A stretch of DNA of 61,506 bases from Vicingaceae bacterium (GTDB lineage Bacteria > Bacteroidota > Bacteroidia > Flavobacteriales_E > Vicingaceae). Shown here one piece after another: positions 54,122 through 61,506 of this stretch. Within the stretch, counting starts at the first letter, position 1; the number at the start of each line of letters is the position of its first letter. Location: NCBI GenBank assembly GCA_019429185.1, contig JAHYJH010000008.1, positions 1 to 61,506 of the forward strand, in the 5' to 3' direction. The position numbers and the translations under genes are program-made. The notes under the pieces are model-generated. The model was given only the letters and a program-made list of their open reading frames with translations, was not told the DNA's origin and did not search any database.

Positions 54122-55051
54122 ATGAAAAGAAAATTACTCTATTTAAGTGCATTTATTTTTGCAGGAAGTCTTTCTGCACAAAATCTTGAGTTGCAAGACC
54201 CATCCAGTACTATTATGAGCGGACGTACTCATTATATATATGATAGTGGGATGAACATGTCAACTACTGAATTTCATGTTGTTAATAATTCAGCAAATCC
54301 TATTAACTTCGATTGCACAGTTTGGGAAATTGCAAATACAACAGCAACAGAGTGGCAAGTGTGCTTTGGAACAGCATGTTATATTGCAAACGATGGTGTT
54401 TCAACAGGTCAAACTTTTTCTTACGCTACAGCTCCTGCTATGGGGTCTTATAATCAACTGAAAGTAGCTCCTTTTTCTTTTGGTTGGATAACAGGCGATT
54501 TTGGTGTTTGGAAAGTGAGTGTCTTTGATAACACTAATCCAACTGATTCATCAGCTTGCTACATTGTTTGGACTGCCAATGGTAATCCAGCTGGCGATAT
54601 AAATGGAAATACTATTATTGATGGAAGCGAAATTGCTGGAGATGTAAATTTAAATGGAATTATTGATGGCAATGAAATTACTGGTGATATGAATGGAAAT
54701 GGTATAATTGATATTTGGGAAGTGGGAGGTGATGCAAATGGAAATGGCATAATTGATAATGGTGAAATTCTTTCTATCGATAAACTATCATCTAATAATA
54801 TTGATTTTAGCATCTTTCCAAATCCTGTTTCAGATGATTTAACTATTAATTATTCTATTAAAGGAGGAAATACAACAAATTCAACTATTGATTTGTATGA
54901 TGTTTTGGGACAAAAAATTGAAACACATAATTTAAAAACGAATAAAGGAATTCTTAAAATTAATGTTGAAAATTTAAAAGCAGGAATTTATTTTTATGCT
55001 GTTAAAGTTAATGGTGAAATAATAAAAACTGAGAAAGTAATTGTGCGTTAA
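54122..55051 (+). CDS. T9SS-secreted protein with four EF-hand-like repeats
   Basis: This 309-residue secreted protein has a signal peptide ending at LSAQ (20), a beta-rich N-terminal domain (about 25-155) with cysteines C61, C81 and C85 region motifs, then four exact 15-residue repeats (about 158-217). Each has the calcium-loop pattern D-x-N-x-N-G-x-I-D-x-x-E (for example GDVNLNGIIDGNEIT). The end is a type A sorting domain (FSIFPNPVSDDL...AGIYFYAVKV). The loops resemble dockerin/TSP3 repeats without flanking helices. It probably binds calcium at the cell surface. It has its own terminator at 55067. Confidence 0.8.
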   Translation: MKRKLLYLSAFIFAGSLSAQNLELQDPSSTIMSGRTHYIYDSGMNMSTTEFHVVNNSANPINFDCTVWEIANTTATEWQVCFGTACYIANDGVSTGQTFSYATAPAMGSYNQLKVAPFSFGWITGDFGVWKVSVFDNTNPTDSSACYIVWTANGNPAGDINGNTIIDGSEIAGDVNLNGIIDGNEITGDMNGNGIIDIWEVGGDANGNGIIDNGEILSIDKLSSNNIDFSIFPNPVSDDLTINYSIKGGNTTNSTIDLYDVLGQKIETHNLKTNKGILKINVENLKAGIYFYAVKVNGEIIKTEKVIVR

Positions 55052-55066
55052 TAAAAAAATTATTCA

Positions 55067-55109
55067 AAAAAAAGCTAATATTGATTTTTTCAATATTAGC
55101 TTTTTTTTT
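55067..55109 (+). terminator. Rho-independent terminator
   Basis: AAAGCTAATATTGA pairs with TCAATATTAGCTTT around a T-rich loop, followed by a T-run, 15 bases after the stop of the T9SS gene. Confidence 0.93.
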
Positions 55110-55157
55110 GATAAAAGTTTAACCAAAATTTATTGCTCTTTAAAAATATAATTTAAT

Positions 55158-56003
55158 ATGATATTAATAGCAGATAGTGGTTCAACAAAAACAGATTGGA
55201 GATTGGTTGACAGTAATAGCAACCAAGTTTATTCAATAGAAACGATTGGTTTTAATCCTTATTTTATTGATGAAAATGAGATTTTTGCTGAACTATCAAA
55301 GAGTGCATTAAACAAAAACAAAGCAGAAGTTAAACAGGTTTTTTTCTATGGAGCTGGATGTTCGTCTTCAGAAAAGAGTAATATTATTCAAACCGCATTA
55401 CAATTGTTTTTTAATAATGCACAAATTGATGTAGAGCATGATTTACTAGCAGCAGCCAGAGCTGTTTCTGGAAACAAACCAGGGTTAGTTGCTATTTTAG
55501 GAACAGGAGCAAACACTTGTTTGTATGATGGGGATAAAATTACAAGTAACATTCCTGCGTTAGGATATTTGTTGGGAGATGAGGGAAGTGGAGCTCATTT
55601 AGGGATGAATTTTATAAAAAATTATTTGCATCATGAATTTTCTGAAGAAATTAATGCGGAATTTTCAAAAACTTATCCAGATCTAAGCCTTAATAAAATT
55701 TTGGATGCAGTTTATAAACAAGCGTTACCTAATCGGTTTTTAGCTCAATTTAGCCGTTTTGTTTATGCACATACTAAGGATGAGAAAATCAGTGCATTGA
55801 TTACTGTTTGCATGAATGAATTTTTTGAGAAGTACATCTGTAAATATCCAAATTACAGAGATTATAAATTAAATTTGGTTGGTTCAGTTGCTTTTTATTA
55901 TCAAAATTTTATACGAGAAATAGCATCTACTTACCAAGTAGAAATAAATAAGATTATAAAACAGCCTATTGATGCATTGGTTAAGTTTCATATTAACGCT
56001 TAA
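55158..56003 (+). CDS. BadF/BcrA-family ATPase, N-acetylglucosamine kinase-like
   Basis: This 281-residue ASKHA-fold ATPase has phosphate-1 motif IADSGSTKTDWRLV (4-17), phosphate-2/GlcNAc-kinase-like AILGTGANTCLYDG, and adenosine motif NLVGSVAFYY. LGYLLGDEGSGAHLG is typical of GlcNAc kinase-like BadF proteins of Bacteroidota. It probably phosphorylates an amino sugar recovered from cell-wall turnover. The end overlaps the convergent barrel gene by four bases. Confidence 0.87.
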   Translation: MILIADSGSTKTDWRLVDSNSNQVYSIETIGFNPYFIDENEIFAELSKSALNKNKAEVKQVFFYGAGCSSSEKSNIIQTALQLFFNNAQIDVEHDLLAAARAVSGNKPGLVAILGTGANTCLYDGDKITSNIPALGYLLGDEGSGAHLGMNFIKNYLHHEFSEEINAEFSKTYPDLSLNKILDAVYKQALPNRFLAQFSRFVYAHTKDEKISALITVCMNEFFEKYICKYPNYRDYKLNLVGSVAFYYQNFIREIASTYQVEINKIIKQPIDALVKFHINA

Positions 56004-56911
56004 AATCTTTTGAACCAGCCTAATGTTGGGATAGGAAAAGGAATAAATCTATCGTCAACATATACTTGAGTTAGCCCAATTTGAAAGGCATTTTTATTAC
56101 TTCCTATTCTAATTCCTGGCATAACTACAACTACATCGCTATTAGTTTCTTTAAAACCAAATGAATCAACAACAAACGATACTTTTTCTCCTAACCGAAC
56201 CATTCCAGCAACAGAAAACAAAACTGATTCATGGGACTCGGTAGGTGTTTGATTTGCGTCTTGAACAAATATCCATCCACCAGAAAAGGTAATGTTGTTT
56301 TTTAAGTTACCTATAGTAACAGAGCCATAAGGTAAAACCCCATTAGCAGATATGTTTGACCAACTTAATGAGCCTCCTAAAACACCAGCTCCAACATGAA
56401 GGTTATCTGTTAATTTTGCAGAATATTTTAAAGATAAAACGATAGGCATTCCTATCCAAGAAGTCAGTCCTCCAACTGTTATGTTATCCGTAACAGCAAA
56501 TTGAACTTCAGGACCAAATATGTGCATTAAAAGATAGTGGTCGCCTTTTTTTTGGTTAAATCCATTTGTAGTAATAAAATATCGGGACGAGAAAAAATCA
56601 TCTTCGGGAAGTTTTGCTGCAATTACTTCTTCTTTATTTACTAAACTAATTGATTTTATTTCGTGTTTAGGAATGTATAATTTTCCTAATTTTAGTGTGT
56701 TCACTAAAATTTCTCGACCATCATCTGAAAGAATTTCACCAATATATTCAGTACCATTATTTTTAATAATTAAATATGTTTTTTCAGGAACATATTCACT
56801 GTTATTCTGCAAGGTATCTTGTGCAAAAGAACTGAAAACAGGAATTAAAAGTAAAAAAATAGCTCCTATAAAAAATTTAATTCTAATACTGTTTATAAAT
56901 TTTGTTTCCAT
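56000..56911 (-). CDS. Exported beta-barrel-like protein, unknown function
   Basis: This 303-residue protein has a signal peptide (FFIGAIFLLLIPVFSSFAQ). Residues about 40-100 look like a small beta-domain (YLIIKNNGTEYIGEILSDDG), and residues about 115-303 form alternating strands of a small outer-membrane barrel, ending TLGWFKRF. Such proteins are usually annotated as hypothetical in Bacteroidota. A TACCTTTG-type box on the minus strand (56939-56932) could drive it. It overlaps the BadF gene end by four bases, in opposite orientation. Confidence 0.6.
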   Translation of the reverse strand: METKFINSIRIKFFIGAIFLLLIPVFSSFAQDTLQNNSEYVPEKTYLIIKNNGTEYIGEILSDDGREILVNTLKLGKLYIPKHEIKSISLVNKEEVIAAKLPEDDFFSSRYFITTNGFNQKKGDHYLLMHIFGPEVQFAVTDNITVGGLTSWIGMPIVLSLKYSAKLTDNLHVGAGVLGGSLSWSNISANGVLPYGSVTIGNLKNNITFSGGWIFVQDANQTPTESHESVLFSVAGMVRLGEKVSFVVDSFGFKETNSDVVVVMPGIRIGSNKNAFQIGLTQVYVDDRFIPFPIPTLGWFKRF

Positions 56912-56993
56912 AATTTTATTATTACAACAATCAAAGGTAAGTCAAAATTAAATATGAAATAATTTTGTTTTCAATGTATATTTTCAAAATGAA

Positions 56994-58247
56994 TTACAAA
57001 AGGACTTGTTCGAAATTAGATTTGAGTGGAGCGTAATCAATATCCAAATTCTTTAAATGAAACTCATAGCTAGATTCATTTCTTTTAAAATTACCTTCCA
57101 TTTGGCTAGTAAGCGTTTCTATCAACTCTAAACCAAAATTAAATTTAGGAGATTGGTTTTCTTTCCAAGTTCCTGTGTCGCTGTATTTGAATGTGAAATC
57201 AATTTCATTTTCCGTTGTAATTTCTATAGTTATTTCTCCTTTTTCGTTGTTTTTAAATGCGTGTTTAAAAGAATTTGATAGCAGTTCATTTAACAACAAG
57301 CCAAGAGGAACTATGGTTTTTAGTCCAACTGAATTATAATTAGAATAAATGTTTGTTGCAATATTTTCATTAGAGGATAGAGAGGATAATATTTCATTTA
57401 CCAAATCATTAATATAAGATTCAATATTTACCTTTGATAAATCATCAGATTGATAGAGTTTGCTATGAATTAAAGCCATGGTCATAATTCGATTAATGGC
57501 TTCATCAAACTTTTGAGCAACATCTGGGTTTAATGTGTTTTTTTGCAACCTCAATAAACTGGTAATAATTTGTAAATTATTTTTAACTCGATGATGCACT
57601 TCTTTTACCAAAAGTATGTTTTCATTGTTCCTAATGGTTATTAGCTCATTTTGGTTTTCAAGTTCAAAATATGCTTTTTCTAACTCTTTTTTAGAATAAG
57701 ATTGAAAAATCAAGTATTGATAAGTAAGGTAGCTTACAACAAAAAGGGCAAAAAGCACTTCAATAAATTCACCTATCAATTCAAAATTTGTTCGTGGTTG
57801 AAGAATTTCAACGTGTTTGTTTAATGTGAAAAAAAAGAAGAACCCTAAAAGAAGGGCATTAAAAATAATGAAGCTAACTCCAACTTTCCTACCTAGACCT
57901 ACAAAAGCAATGTAAATGCAAATCATTATCCATAGAAAATCTACATAATGAGTTAAATTTAATACGGTATTCATGGCGTAATGAGCCAACAAGGTGCCAC
58001 TTACTGCATATATCCAAAAAACTACTTTTGTTTTTTTAGTAAAATGTAAAAAGAGTAAACAAAAAACTCCAACTAATAAAACCAAAATGGAAGGAATTAC
58101 AGCCGTAAAACCCGAAAAACTGTAAAAAAAAGCGATGATAGTAAAAATGAAGATGAAAACAATAGAAATTCGCCACGCAAGCAAATAAAGCCCTTTGTCG
58201 AAATAGTTATTAAAAAAAGAAGTGTCAGGATTAAAAAGCTTATTCAT
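56994..58247 (-). CDS. Membrane histidine kinase (HisKA_2/HWE type)
   Basis: ATG at 58247 is preferred; the TTG at 58262 adds five residues. The N-terminal half has six membrane helices. After a helical linker the phosphoacceptor domain reads LLVKEVHHRVKNNLQIITSL, the HisKA_2 family pattern, followed by an HATPase_c domain (LLNELLSNSFKHAFKN, N-box; GTW...FGLELIETLTSQM, G-box-like). This class often pairs with unusual response regulators; none is adjacent. It probably senses a membrane or small-molecule signal. Confidence 0.9.
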   Translation of the reverse strand: MNKLFNPDTSFFNNYFDKGLYLLAWRISIVFIFIFTIIAFFYSFSGFTAVIPSILVLLVGVFCLLFLHFTKKTKVVFWIYAVSGTLLAHYAMNTVLNLTHYVDFLWIMICIYIAFVGLGRKVGVSFIIFNALLLGFFFFFTLNKHVEILQPRTNFELIGEFIEVLFALFVVSYLTYQYLIFQSYSKKELEKAYFELENQNELITIRNNENILLVKEVHHRVKNNLQIITSLLRLQKNTLNPDVAQKFDEAINRIMTMALIHSKLYQSDDLSKVNIESYINDLVNEILSSLSSNENIATNIYSNYNSVGLKTIVPLGLLLNELLSNSFKHAFKNNEKGEITIEITTENEIDFTFKYSDTGTWKENQSPKFNFGLELIETLTSQMEGNFKRNESSYEFHLKNLDIDYAPLKSNFEQVLL

Positions 58248-58528
58248 TTTGAAAATCAACAATAGTATTAAAATTTTGATAAAAGTAATATTTTATAAAA
58301 AAAATCAAATTAATTTTGAATCAAATTATCAATAAAATCAGGCAATTTGGCTTAAATATCTCTTTTTCAGGTAGTCTATTAATTTAATTCGTAATTTCAA
58401 AAATTAGTTGTAATTTCATCTGTTTATATTTATTGTATTAATTTGGTCAGATGGAAGTCGCCTTTAATCATCTTCCTGTGTGTTGTAATTTTTAACATGG
58501 CTCGTTTCATGTATAATAAAAACTAAAA
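58248..58528. other. 281-bp intergenic region, no gene seen
   Basis: Very AT-rich. No credible coding frame, hairpin terminator or repeat was recognised. A TTAATTTGG sequence at about 58439 resembles a -7 element for the downstream gene but lacks the full TAnnTTTG. This is the likely divergent promoter region of the histidine kinase and the DUF6155 gene. Confidence 0.5.
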
Positions 58529-59044
58529 ATGAGTAAAAAAGACCTAAAGTTATATTTAGCTTCACTTAAAAAAAAGCAATTAGAAGAACAAATTATTGAT
58601 TTATATGAACGATTTAATGAGGTTAAAACCTTTTATAACTTTGTGTTTAAACCTAATGAACAAAAACTGTTAGATGAAGCAAAATTTAAAATATCGAAAG
58701 AATATTTTCCAATAAACAATCGTAAACCGAAAATGAGGCGTTCTGTTGCTCAAAACTTAATCAAACATTTTATTCAATTAGGAGTAGATAATTACATCAT
58801 TGCTGAGTTAATGTTATACAACATCGAAATAGCACAAGCATACACACAGATCAAAACAGTCAATCAAGCATCTTTTTATAAAAGTATGCTTACTAGTTTT
58901 GAGCAAGCAATTTATTTTATTAATGAACATACCATGCAAAAAGAGTTTTATCCTAAAATTATTAAAATAATTGATACTTCTAAAACTCAAAATTGGATTA
59001 ATTCCGAAGCATTTGAGATTATATTATCAAGTAAAAATAGTTAA
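58529..59044 (+). CDS. DUF6155 family protein
   Basis: This 171-residue, strongly helical and basic protein starts MSKKDLKLYLASLKKKQLEE, which matches the uncharacterised DUF6155 family. No signal peptide, membrane helix or metal motif is seen. A possible helical repeat runs through about residues 70-150 (LIKHFIQLGVDNYIIAELML). It is probably cytoplasmic. The MOSC gene follows after nine bases, so the two are likely co-transcribed. Function unknown. Confidence 0.6.
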   Translation: MSKKDLKLYLASLKKKQLEEQIIDLYERFNEVKTFYNFVFKPNEQKLLDEAKFKISKEYFPINNRKPKMRRSVAQNLIKHFIQLGVDNYIIAELMLYNIEIAQAYTQIKTVNQASFYKSMLTSFEQAIYFINEHTMQKEFYPKIIKIIDTSKTQNWINSEAFEIILSSKNS

Positions 59045-59053
59045 TTTTACAGC

Positions 59054-59500
59054 ATGGGAAAAGTAATTGGAATAGCAGGTAAAGAAAAAAAAGGAACAGA
59101 AATGGTTGTTTATGCTTCTGCAAAAGCATCTTTTGAGCATGGAATTGGCGATGATTATCGAGGAGCAAGAAAAGACGATAAACAAGTTTCAATTATGACC
59201 ATAGAAAGCTGGAACAGTGTGTGTGAAGAGCTAAAAAGAAAAATTCATTGGACAAAACGAAATGCAAATATTATTATTGAAGGAATAGACCTTGAAAATT
59301 CCACAGGTGATATTCTGAAAATTAATGATTTTTATATAGAAATTACAGGTGAATTAATTCCTTGTGATTCCATGGATGAAGTGTGTAAAGGATTAAAACA
59401 AGCATTAACACTAAATTGGAGAGGAGGAGTTTTTGGTAAAGTTATTAGCGAAGGATTAATACATGAAGGAGATAAAGTAACTTTAATGGAAAGGGCTTGA
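59054..59500 (+). CDS. MOSC-domain protein
   Basis: This 148-residue stand-alone MOSC domain begins KVIGIAGKEKKGTEMVVYAS and includes DYRGARKDDKQVSIMTIESW and the cysteine segment ELIPCDSMDEVC (Cys about 114). MOSC domains of molybdenum cofactor sulfurases bind a sulfur carrier on this cysteine. Here it may act in detoxification or sulfur transfer like YiiM-type proteins. It is co-directional with DUF6155. The fold is certain; the reaction is not. Confidence 0.83.
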   Translation: MGKVIGIAGKEKKGTEMVVYASAKASFEHGIGDDYRGARKDDKQVSIMTIESWNSVCEELKRKIHWTKRNANIIIEGIDLENSTGDILKINDFYIEITGELIPCDSMDEVCKGLKQALTLNWRGGVFGKVISEGLIHEGDKVTLMERA

Positions 59501-59540
59501 TTTTATTAGTTAATAAGATAAATTATATCTTCTAAAAGCG

Positions 59541-59548
59541 TAATTTTG
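59541..59548 (+). promoter_or_regulatory. Promoter -7 box (TAATTTTG) with long leader
   Basis: TAATTTTG lies 77 bases before the cold-shock ATG, giving a leader of roughly 70 bases. Long leaders are common for cold-shock mRNAs that are regulated by folding. Confidence 0.45.
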
Positions 59549-59625
59549 TAGGGTAAAATGTGGAACTAATTTTTCATTATTATATAAAGCATTTAACACC
59601 AAAACATTAAAAACTAAACTTACCT

Positions 59626-60072
59626 ATGGCAAAATCGCAGCAAACCTATAATAAAAAAGAAATAGAAAAGAAAAGATTAAAAAAACGTCAAGATAAATTG
59701 GCGAAAAAAGAAGACCGAAAGTCAAATACTGGTGGTGGTTTTGATTCAATGATAGCTTATGTTGATGAATATGGTAGGATAACAGACACGCCACCAGATC
59801 CAACAAAGAAAAAAAAGGTAATTGATGCAGATAGTATAGAAATTGGAGTTTCTAAAAGAGTAAATGAAGAAGTTAATCCTTTTAGAAAAGGAAAAGTTTC
59901 TTTCTTTGACACCTCAAAAGGCTATGGTTTTATTTTAGACACCGACAACCAAGAAAAATATTTTGTTCACGTTAGTGGTTTAATTGATGAAATAGGAGAA
60001 AACGATAAAGTTTCTTTTGAATTGGAGCAAGGACAAAAAGGGTTGAACGCTGTACGCGTAAAAAAGGTTTAA
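59626..60072 (+). CDS. Cold-shock domain protein with charged N-terminal extension
   Basis: This 148-residue protein has a very basic/charged N-terminal half (KKEIEKKRLKKRQDKLAKKE) and a C-terminal cold-shock domain from about residue 86: KGKVSFFDTSKGYGFILD (RNP1-like KGYGFI) and YFVHVSGL (RNP2-like). CSD proteins bind single-stranded RNA and DNA. The long N-terminal extension is typical of Bacteroidota CSD proteins and may increase RNA affinity. It has its own promoter and a leader of about 70 bases. Confidence 0.9.
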   Translation: MAKSQQTYNKKEIEKKRLKKRQDKLAKKEDRKSNTGGGFDSMIAYVDEYGRITDTPPDPTKKKKVIDADSIEIGVSKRVNEEVNPFRKGKVSFFDTSKGYGFILDTDNQEKYFVHVSGLIDEIGENDKVSFELEQGQKGLNAVRVKKV

Positions 60073-60179
60073 GCATTTAATTCACACAAAAAATCAATTA
60101 CTTTCTTTTGTTAGTCGCTGCTGCATTTATTACAGTTTGGCTTTAGCCGAATAAACTGGGGCAGGCTGATTCGTTTACA

Positions 60180-61286
60180 TCATATTCTAACGCCTATAAT
60201 ACAAACATCGTCAACCTGCTCTAAAGTACCTTTCCAAGATTCGAAATACTTCTCTAAAATTTCTTTTTGTTCATCCATATTGCTTTCTTGTATTGATAAA
60301 AGCAATTCCTTAAATGGTTTATACATTAATTTCTTTCCCTTTTCTCCACCAAATTGATCTGCAAAACCATCTGTAAAAACATAGATAGAATCTCCTTTTT
60401 GGAGTTCGATGGAATGTGTTGTAAAAGATTCCTCTGTAGAATATTTACCAATGGGTTGTTTGTCTCCTTTATATTCTAGTAACTCAAATCCATTATTTAA
60501 TGAATTAGCTTTCATTTCAGAGTGAATTGGTCTTATAATCCATAAAGGATTATTAGCTCCAGCCCATTGAAGTTTTATATGACTTTTGGAAAATTTAAGG
60601 CTACAGAGTGAAATATCCATTCCGTCTTTTACATCTTCATCACTTTTTTCAAATTCTTGTATTACAATTTCTTTAGTTTTATCAAGTATTTTGCCTGGGT
60701 CAGTTAGTCCATGTTCTCTAACGCTTCTATTTAATCCATTGTTACAAACAACACTAACCATTGCTCCAGGGACACCATGCCCTGTACAATCAGCAGCGGC
60801 AAATAAAATAGTATCATTTTTATGTTCTATCCAATAAAAATCACCTGCAACAATGTCTTTAGGAGTGTATAGAATAAATGATTGTGGTAAATACTCTTTA
60901 ACTAATTTAAGAGGAGGTAAAATTGCATTTTGAATTCGTTTAGCATAGATAATAGAATCTCTAATTTCTTGATTTTTATCTTCAAGGACAGATTTTTGAA
61001 ATGAAATAACCTCATTCTTATTTATTAATTCTTCGTTCTTCTTTTTTGTTTTTTTTATAGAAATAAATAATATTCCACCTATTAAGATTGCTATAAAAAG
61101 TCCAGTCAAACTCATAAAAGTGTTTCTTTTTTGATTACTCACTTCTTGTTGATGTTTTAAATTGGTTATTTCCATTTCTTTTAATGTTTGAATACTGTCT
61201 TGCTCTAATTTTTGCTTGTATTCAAAATCATATTGTTGTTTAAAAATATCTTTTTGATATTTTTTTTCTTTATCCATAATACGCAT
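60180..61286 (-). CDS. SpoIIE-family protein phosphatase, 5'-truncated by an IS630-type insertion
   Basis: The remaining 368 residues contain a coiled coil, one membrane helix (about 58-77) and a PP2C/SpoIIE domain with metal aspartates in AGDFYWIEH, ADCTGHGVPGAM and TDGFADQFGGEKG. Upstream of ATG 61286 the frame stays open to 61370 and reads TPR-like (SELLYLHYKNKNEFKKSLAF), so the intact gene once had an N-terminal TPR sensor. Immediately beyond, transposase sequence begins. The remnant could still be made from internal ATGs but would lack its sensor and signal peptide. It is probably a pseudogene or a truncated, unregulated phosphatase. Confidence 0.82.
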   Translation of the reverse strand: MRIMDKEKKYQKDIFKQQYDFEYKQKLEQDSIQTLKEMEITNLKHQQEVSNQKRNTFMSLTGLFIAILIGGILFISIKKTKKKNEELINKNEVISFQKSVLEDKNQEIRDSIIYAKRIQNAILPPLKLVKEYLPQSFILYTPKDIVAGDFYWIEHKNDTILFAAADCTGHGVPGAMVSVVCNNGLNRSVREHGLTDPGKILDKTKEIVIQEFEKSDEDVKDGMDISLCSLKFSKSHIKLQWAGANNPLWIIRPIHSEMKANSLNNGFELLEYKGDKQPIGKYSTEESFTTHSIELQKGDSIYVFTDGFADQFGGEKGKKLMYKPFKELLLSIQESNMDEQKEILEKYFESWKGTLEQVDDVCIIGVRI

Positions 61287-61365
61287 ACTACTTAGAATTT
61301 CTAAAAACGCTAATGATTTCTTAAATTCATTTTTATTCTTATAATGTAAATAAAGTAATTCACTA

Positions 61366-61506
61366 GTGCATTAACTTGCAAGTTTCTGTCGGTATTTAAC
61401 AGTGTTAAAAGCCCAATTAATAGGCTTGCTTAAGATATTGTTGTAGTAACAGATAAAATCAGCTATTTGTTTTTCCAAACTATCCACCGATTTAAATTCT
61501 CCATGT
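61366..61506 (-). mobile_element. IS630-family insertion sequence, partial at window edge
   Basis: The transposase C-terminus below and the abrupt end of the phosphatase frame at CACTAGTG (61361-61368) define one end of the element. IS630-family elements insert at TA, and a TA lies at 61364-61365. The rest of the element is beyond the window. Exact end and inverted repeat are inferred. Confidence 0.65.
61371..61506 (-). CDS. IS630-family transposase, C-terminal part
   Basis: The last 45 codons on the minus strand, open at the window edge, read FKSVDSLEKQIADFICYYNN and then ILSKPINWAFNTVKYRQKLA, ending in TAA at 61371. The pattern (SV..L...I..FI.YYN...KP..W) is the conserved C-terminal end of IS630/DDE_3 transposases. 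The catalytic DDE residues lie outside the window. No frameshift is seen in this part. Confidence 0.8.
   Translation of the reverse strand, partial: HGEFKSVDSLEKQIADFICYYNNILSKPINWAFNTVKYRQKLAS

Noticed and set aside
54594-54773. 45-bp tandem repeats as a CRISPR-like array
   Set aside because: The units are contiguous, in frame and encode calcium loops; there are no spacers.

Overview
The window looks like a chromosomal segment of a Bacteroidota bacterium, most probably from or near the Flavobacteriales. The DNA is visibly very A+T-rich. Several secreted proteins end in type IX secretion (T9SS/Por) C-terminal sorting domains (FPNPS...GxYFL...K.V/I). The conserved Bacteroidota block bamD-rpoZ-coaBC-DUF4835-recN is present, as are Omp28, DUF6029, DUF6268, BshB1 (bacillithiol) and MqnA (futalosine menaquinone route). 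Many genes are preceded by the Bacteroidota -7 box TAnnTTTG rather than a Shine-Dalgarno sequence. No rRNA, tRNA, CRISPR array or prophage was seen.

Layout. 0.1-0.8 kb: a HigBA-type toxin-antitoxin pair. 0.8-6.2 kb: an ABCG-like ABC transporter and a membrane-anchored patatin phospholipase. 6.2-9.3 kb: a MITE-like palindromic element, then gcvP. 9.4-12.1 kb: a small protein and a three-part AlkP phosphodiesterase-TPR-sulfotransferase protein. 12.2-18.0 kb: T9SS cargo proteins including a tandem paralogous pair. 18.2-20.8 kb: surface-sugar genes (epimerase, GT-C). 20.8-26.1 kb: bamD-rpoZ-coaBC-DUF4835-recN, split by a 223-bp palindromic insertion. 26.2 kb: fabI. 27.2-33.3 kb, minus strand: subtilase, small Cys/His membrane protein, MbnP-like protein, MbnH/MauG-like di-heme peroxidase and a GT2 glycosyltransferase. 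33.4-39.2 kb: terC, DUF2235 hydrolase, MFS transporter, recX, bshB1 and a beta-CASP MBL nuclease. 39.4-44.4 kb, minus strand: TPR/PD40 protein, mqnA, EI24 protein, DUF721 and recF. 44.4-48.2 kb: a duplicated gene start carrying a long hairpin, a DUF6268 barrel, aroB and aroA. 48.3-55.1 kb: an Omp28/DUF6029/TlpA/Omp28 redox cluster and a T9SS protein with four EF-hand-like repeats. 55.2-61.5 kb: BadF kinase, barrel protein, histidine kinase, DUF6155, MOSC and cold-shock proteins, and a SpoIIE-type phosphatase whose 5' part is cut by an IS630-family element running off the right edge.

Genes that clearly work together are the MbnP/MbnH pair (copper-protein maturation by di-heme oxidation in the characterised relatives), the thiol-redox/outer-membrane cluster at 49-54 kb, aroB-aroA (shikimate pathway), recF-DUF721, and bamD through recN.

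The least ordinary content is non-coding. A family of palindromic elements with TAATTAGAG ends supplies the stop codon of two neighbouring genes. There is a nested terminal-inverted-repeat element at 6.2 kb, an exact 38-bp direct duplication enclosing a near-perfect 25-bp-stem hairpin at 44.5 kb, and an exact 18-mer shared by two promoter regions 6.2 kb apart. No complete new defence or biosynthetic system could be supported from the sequence alone.
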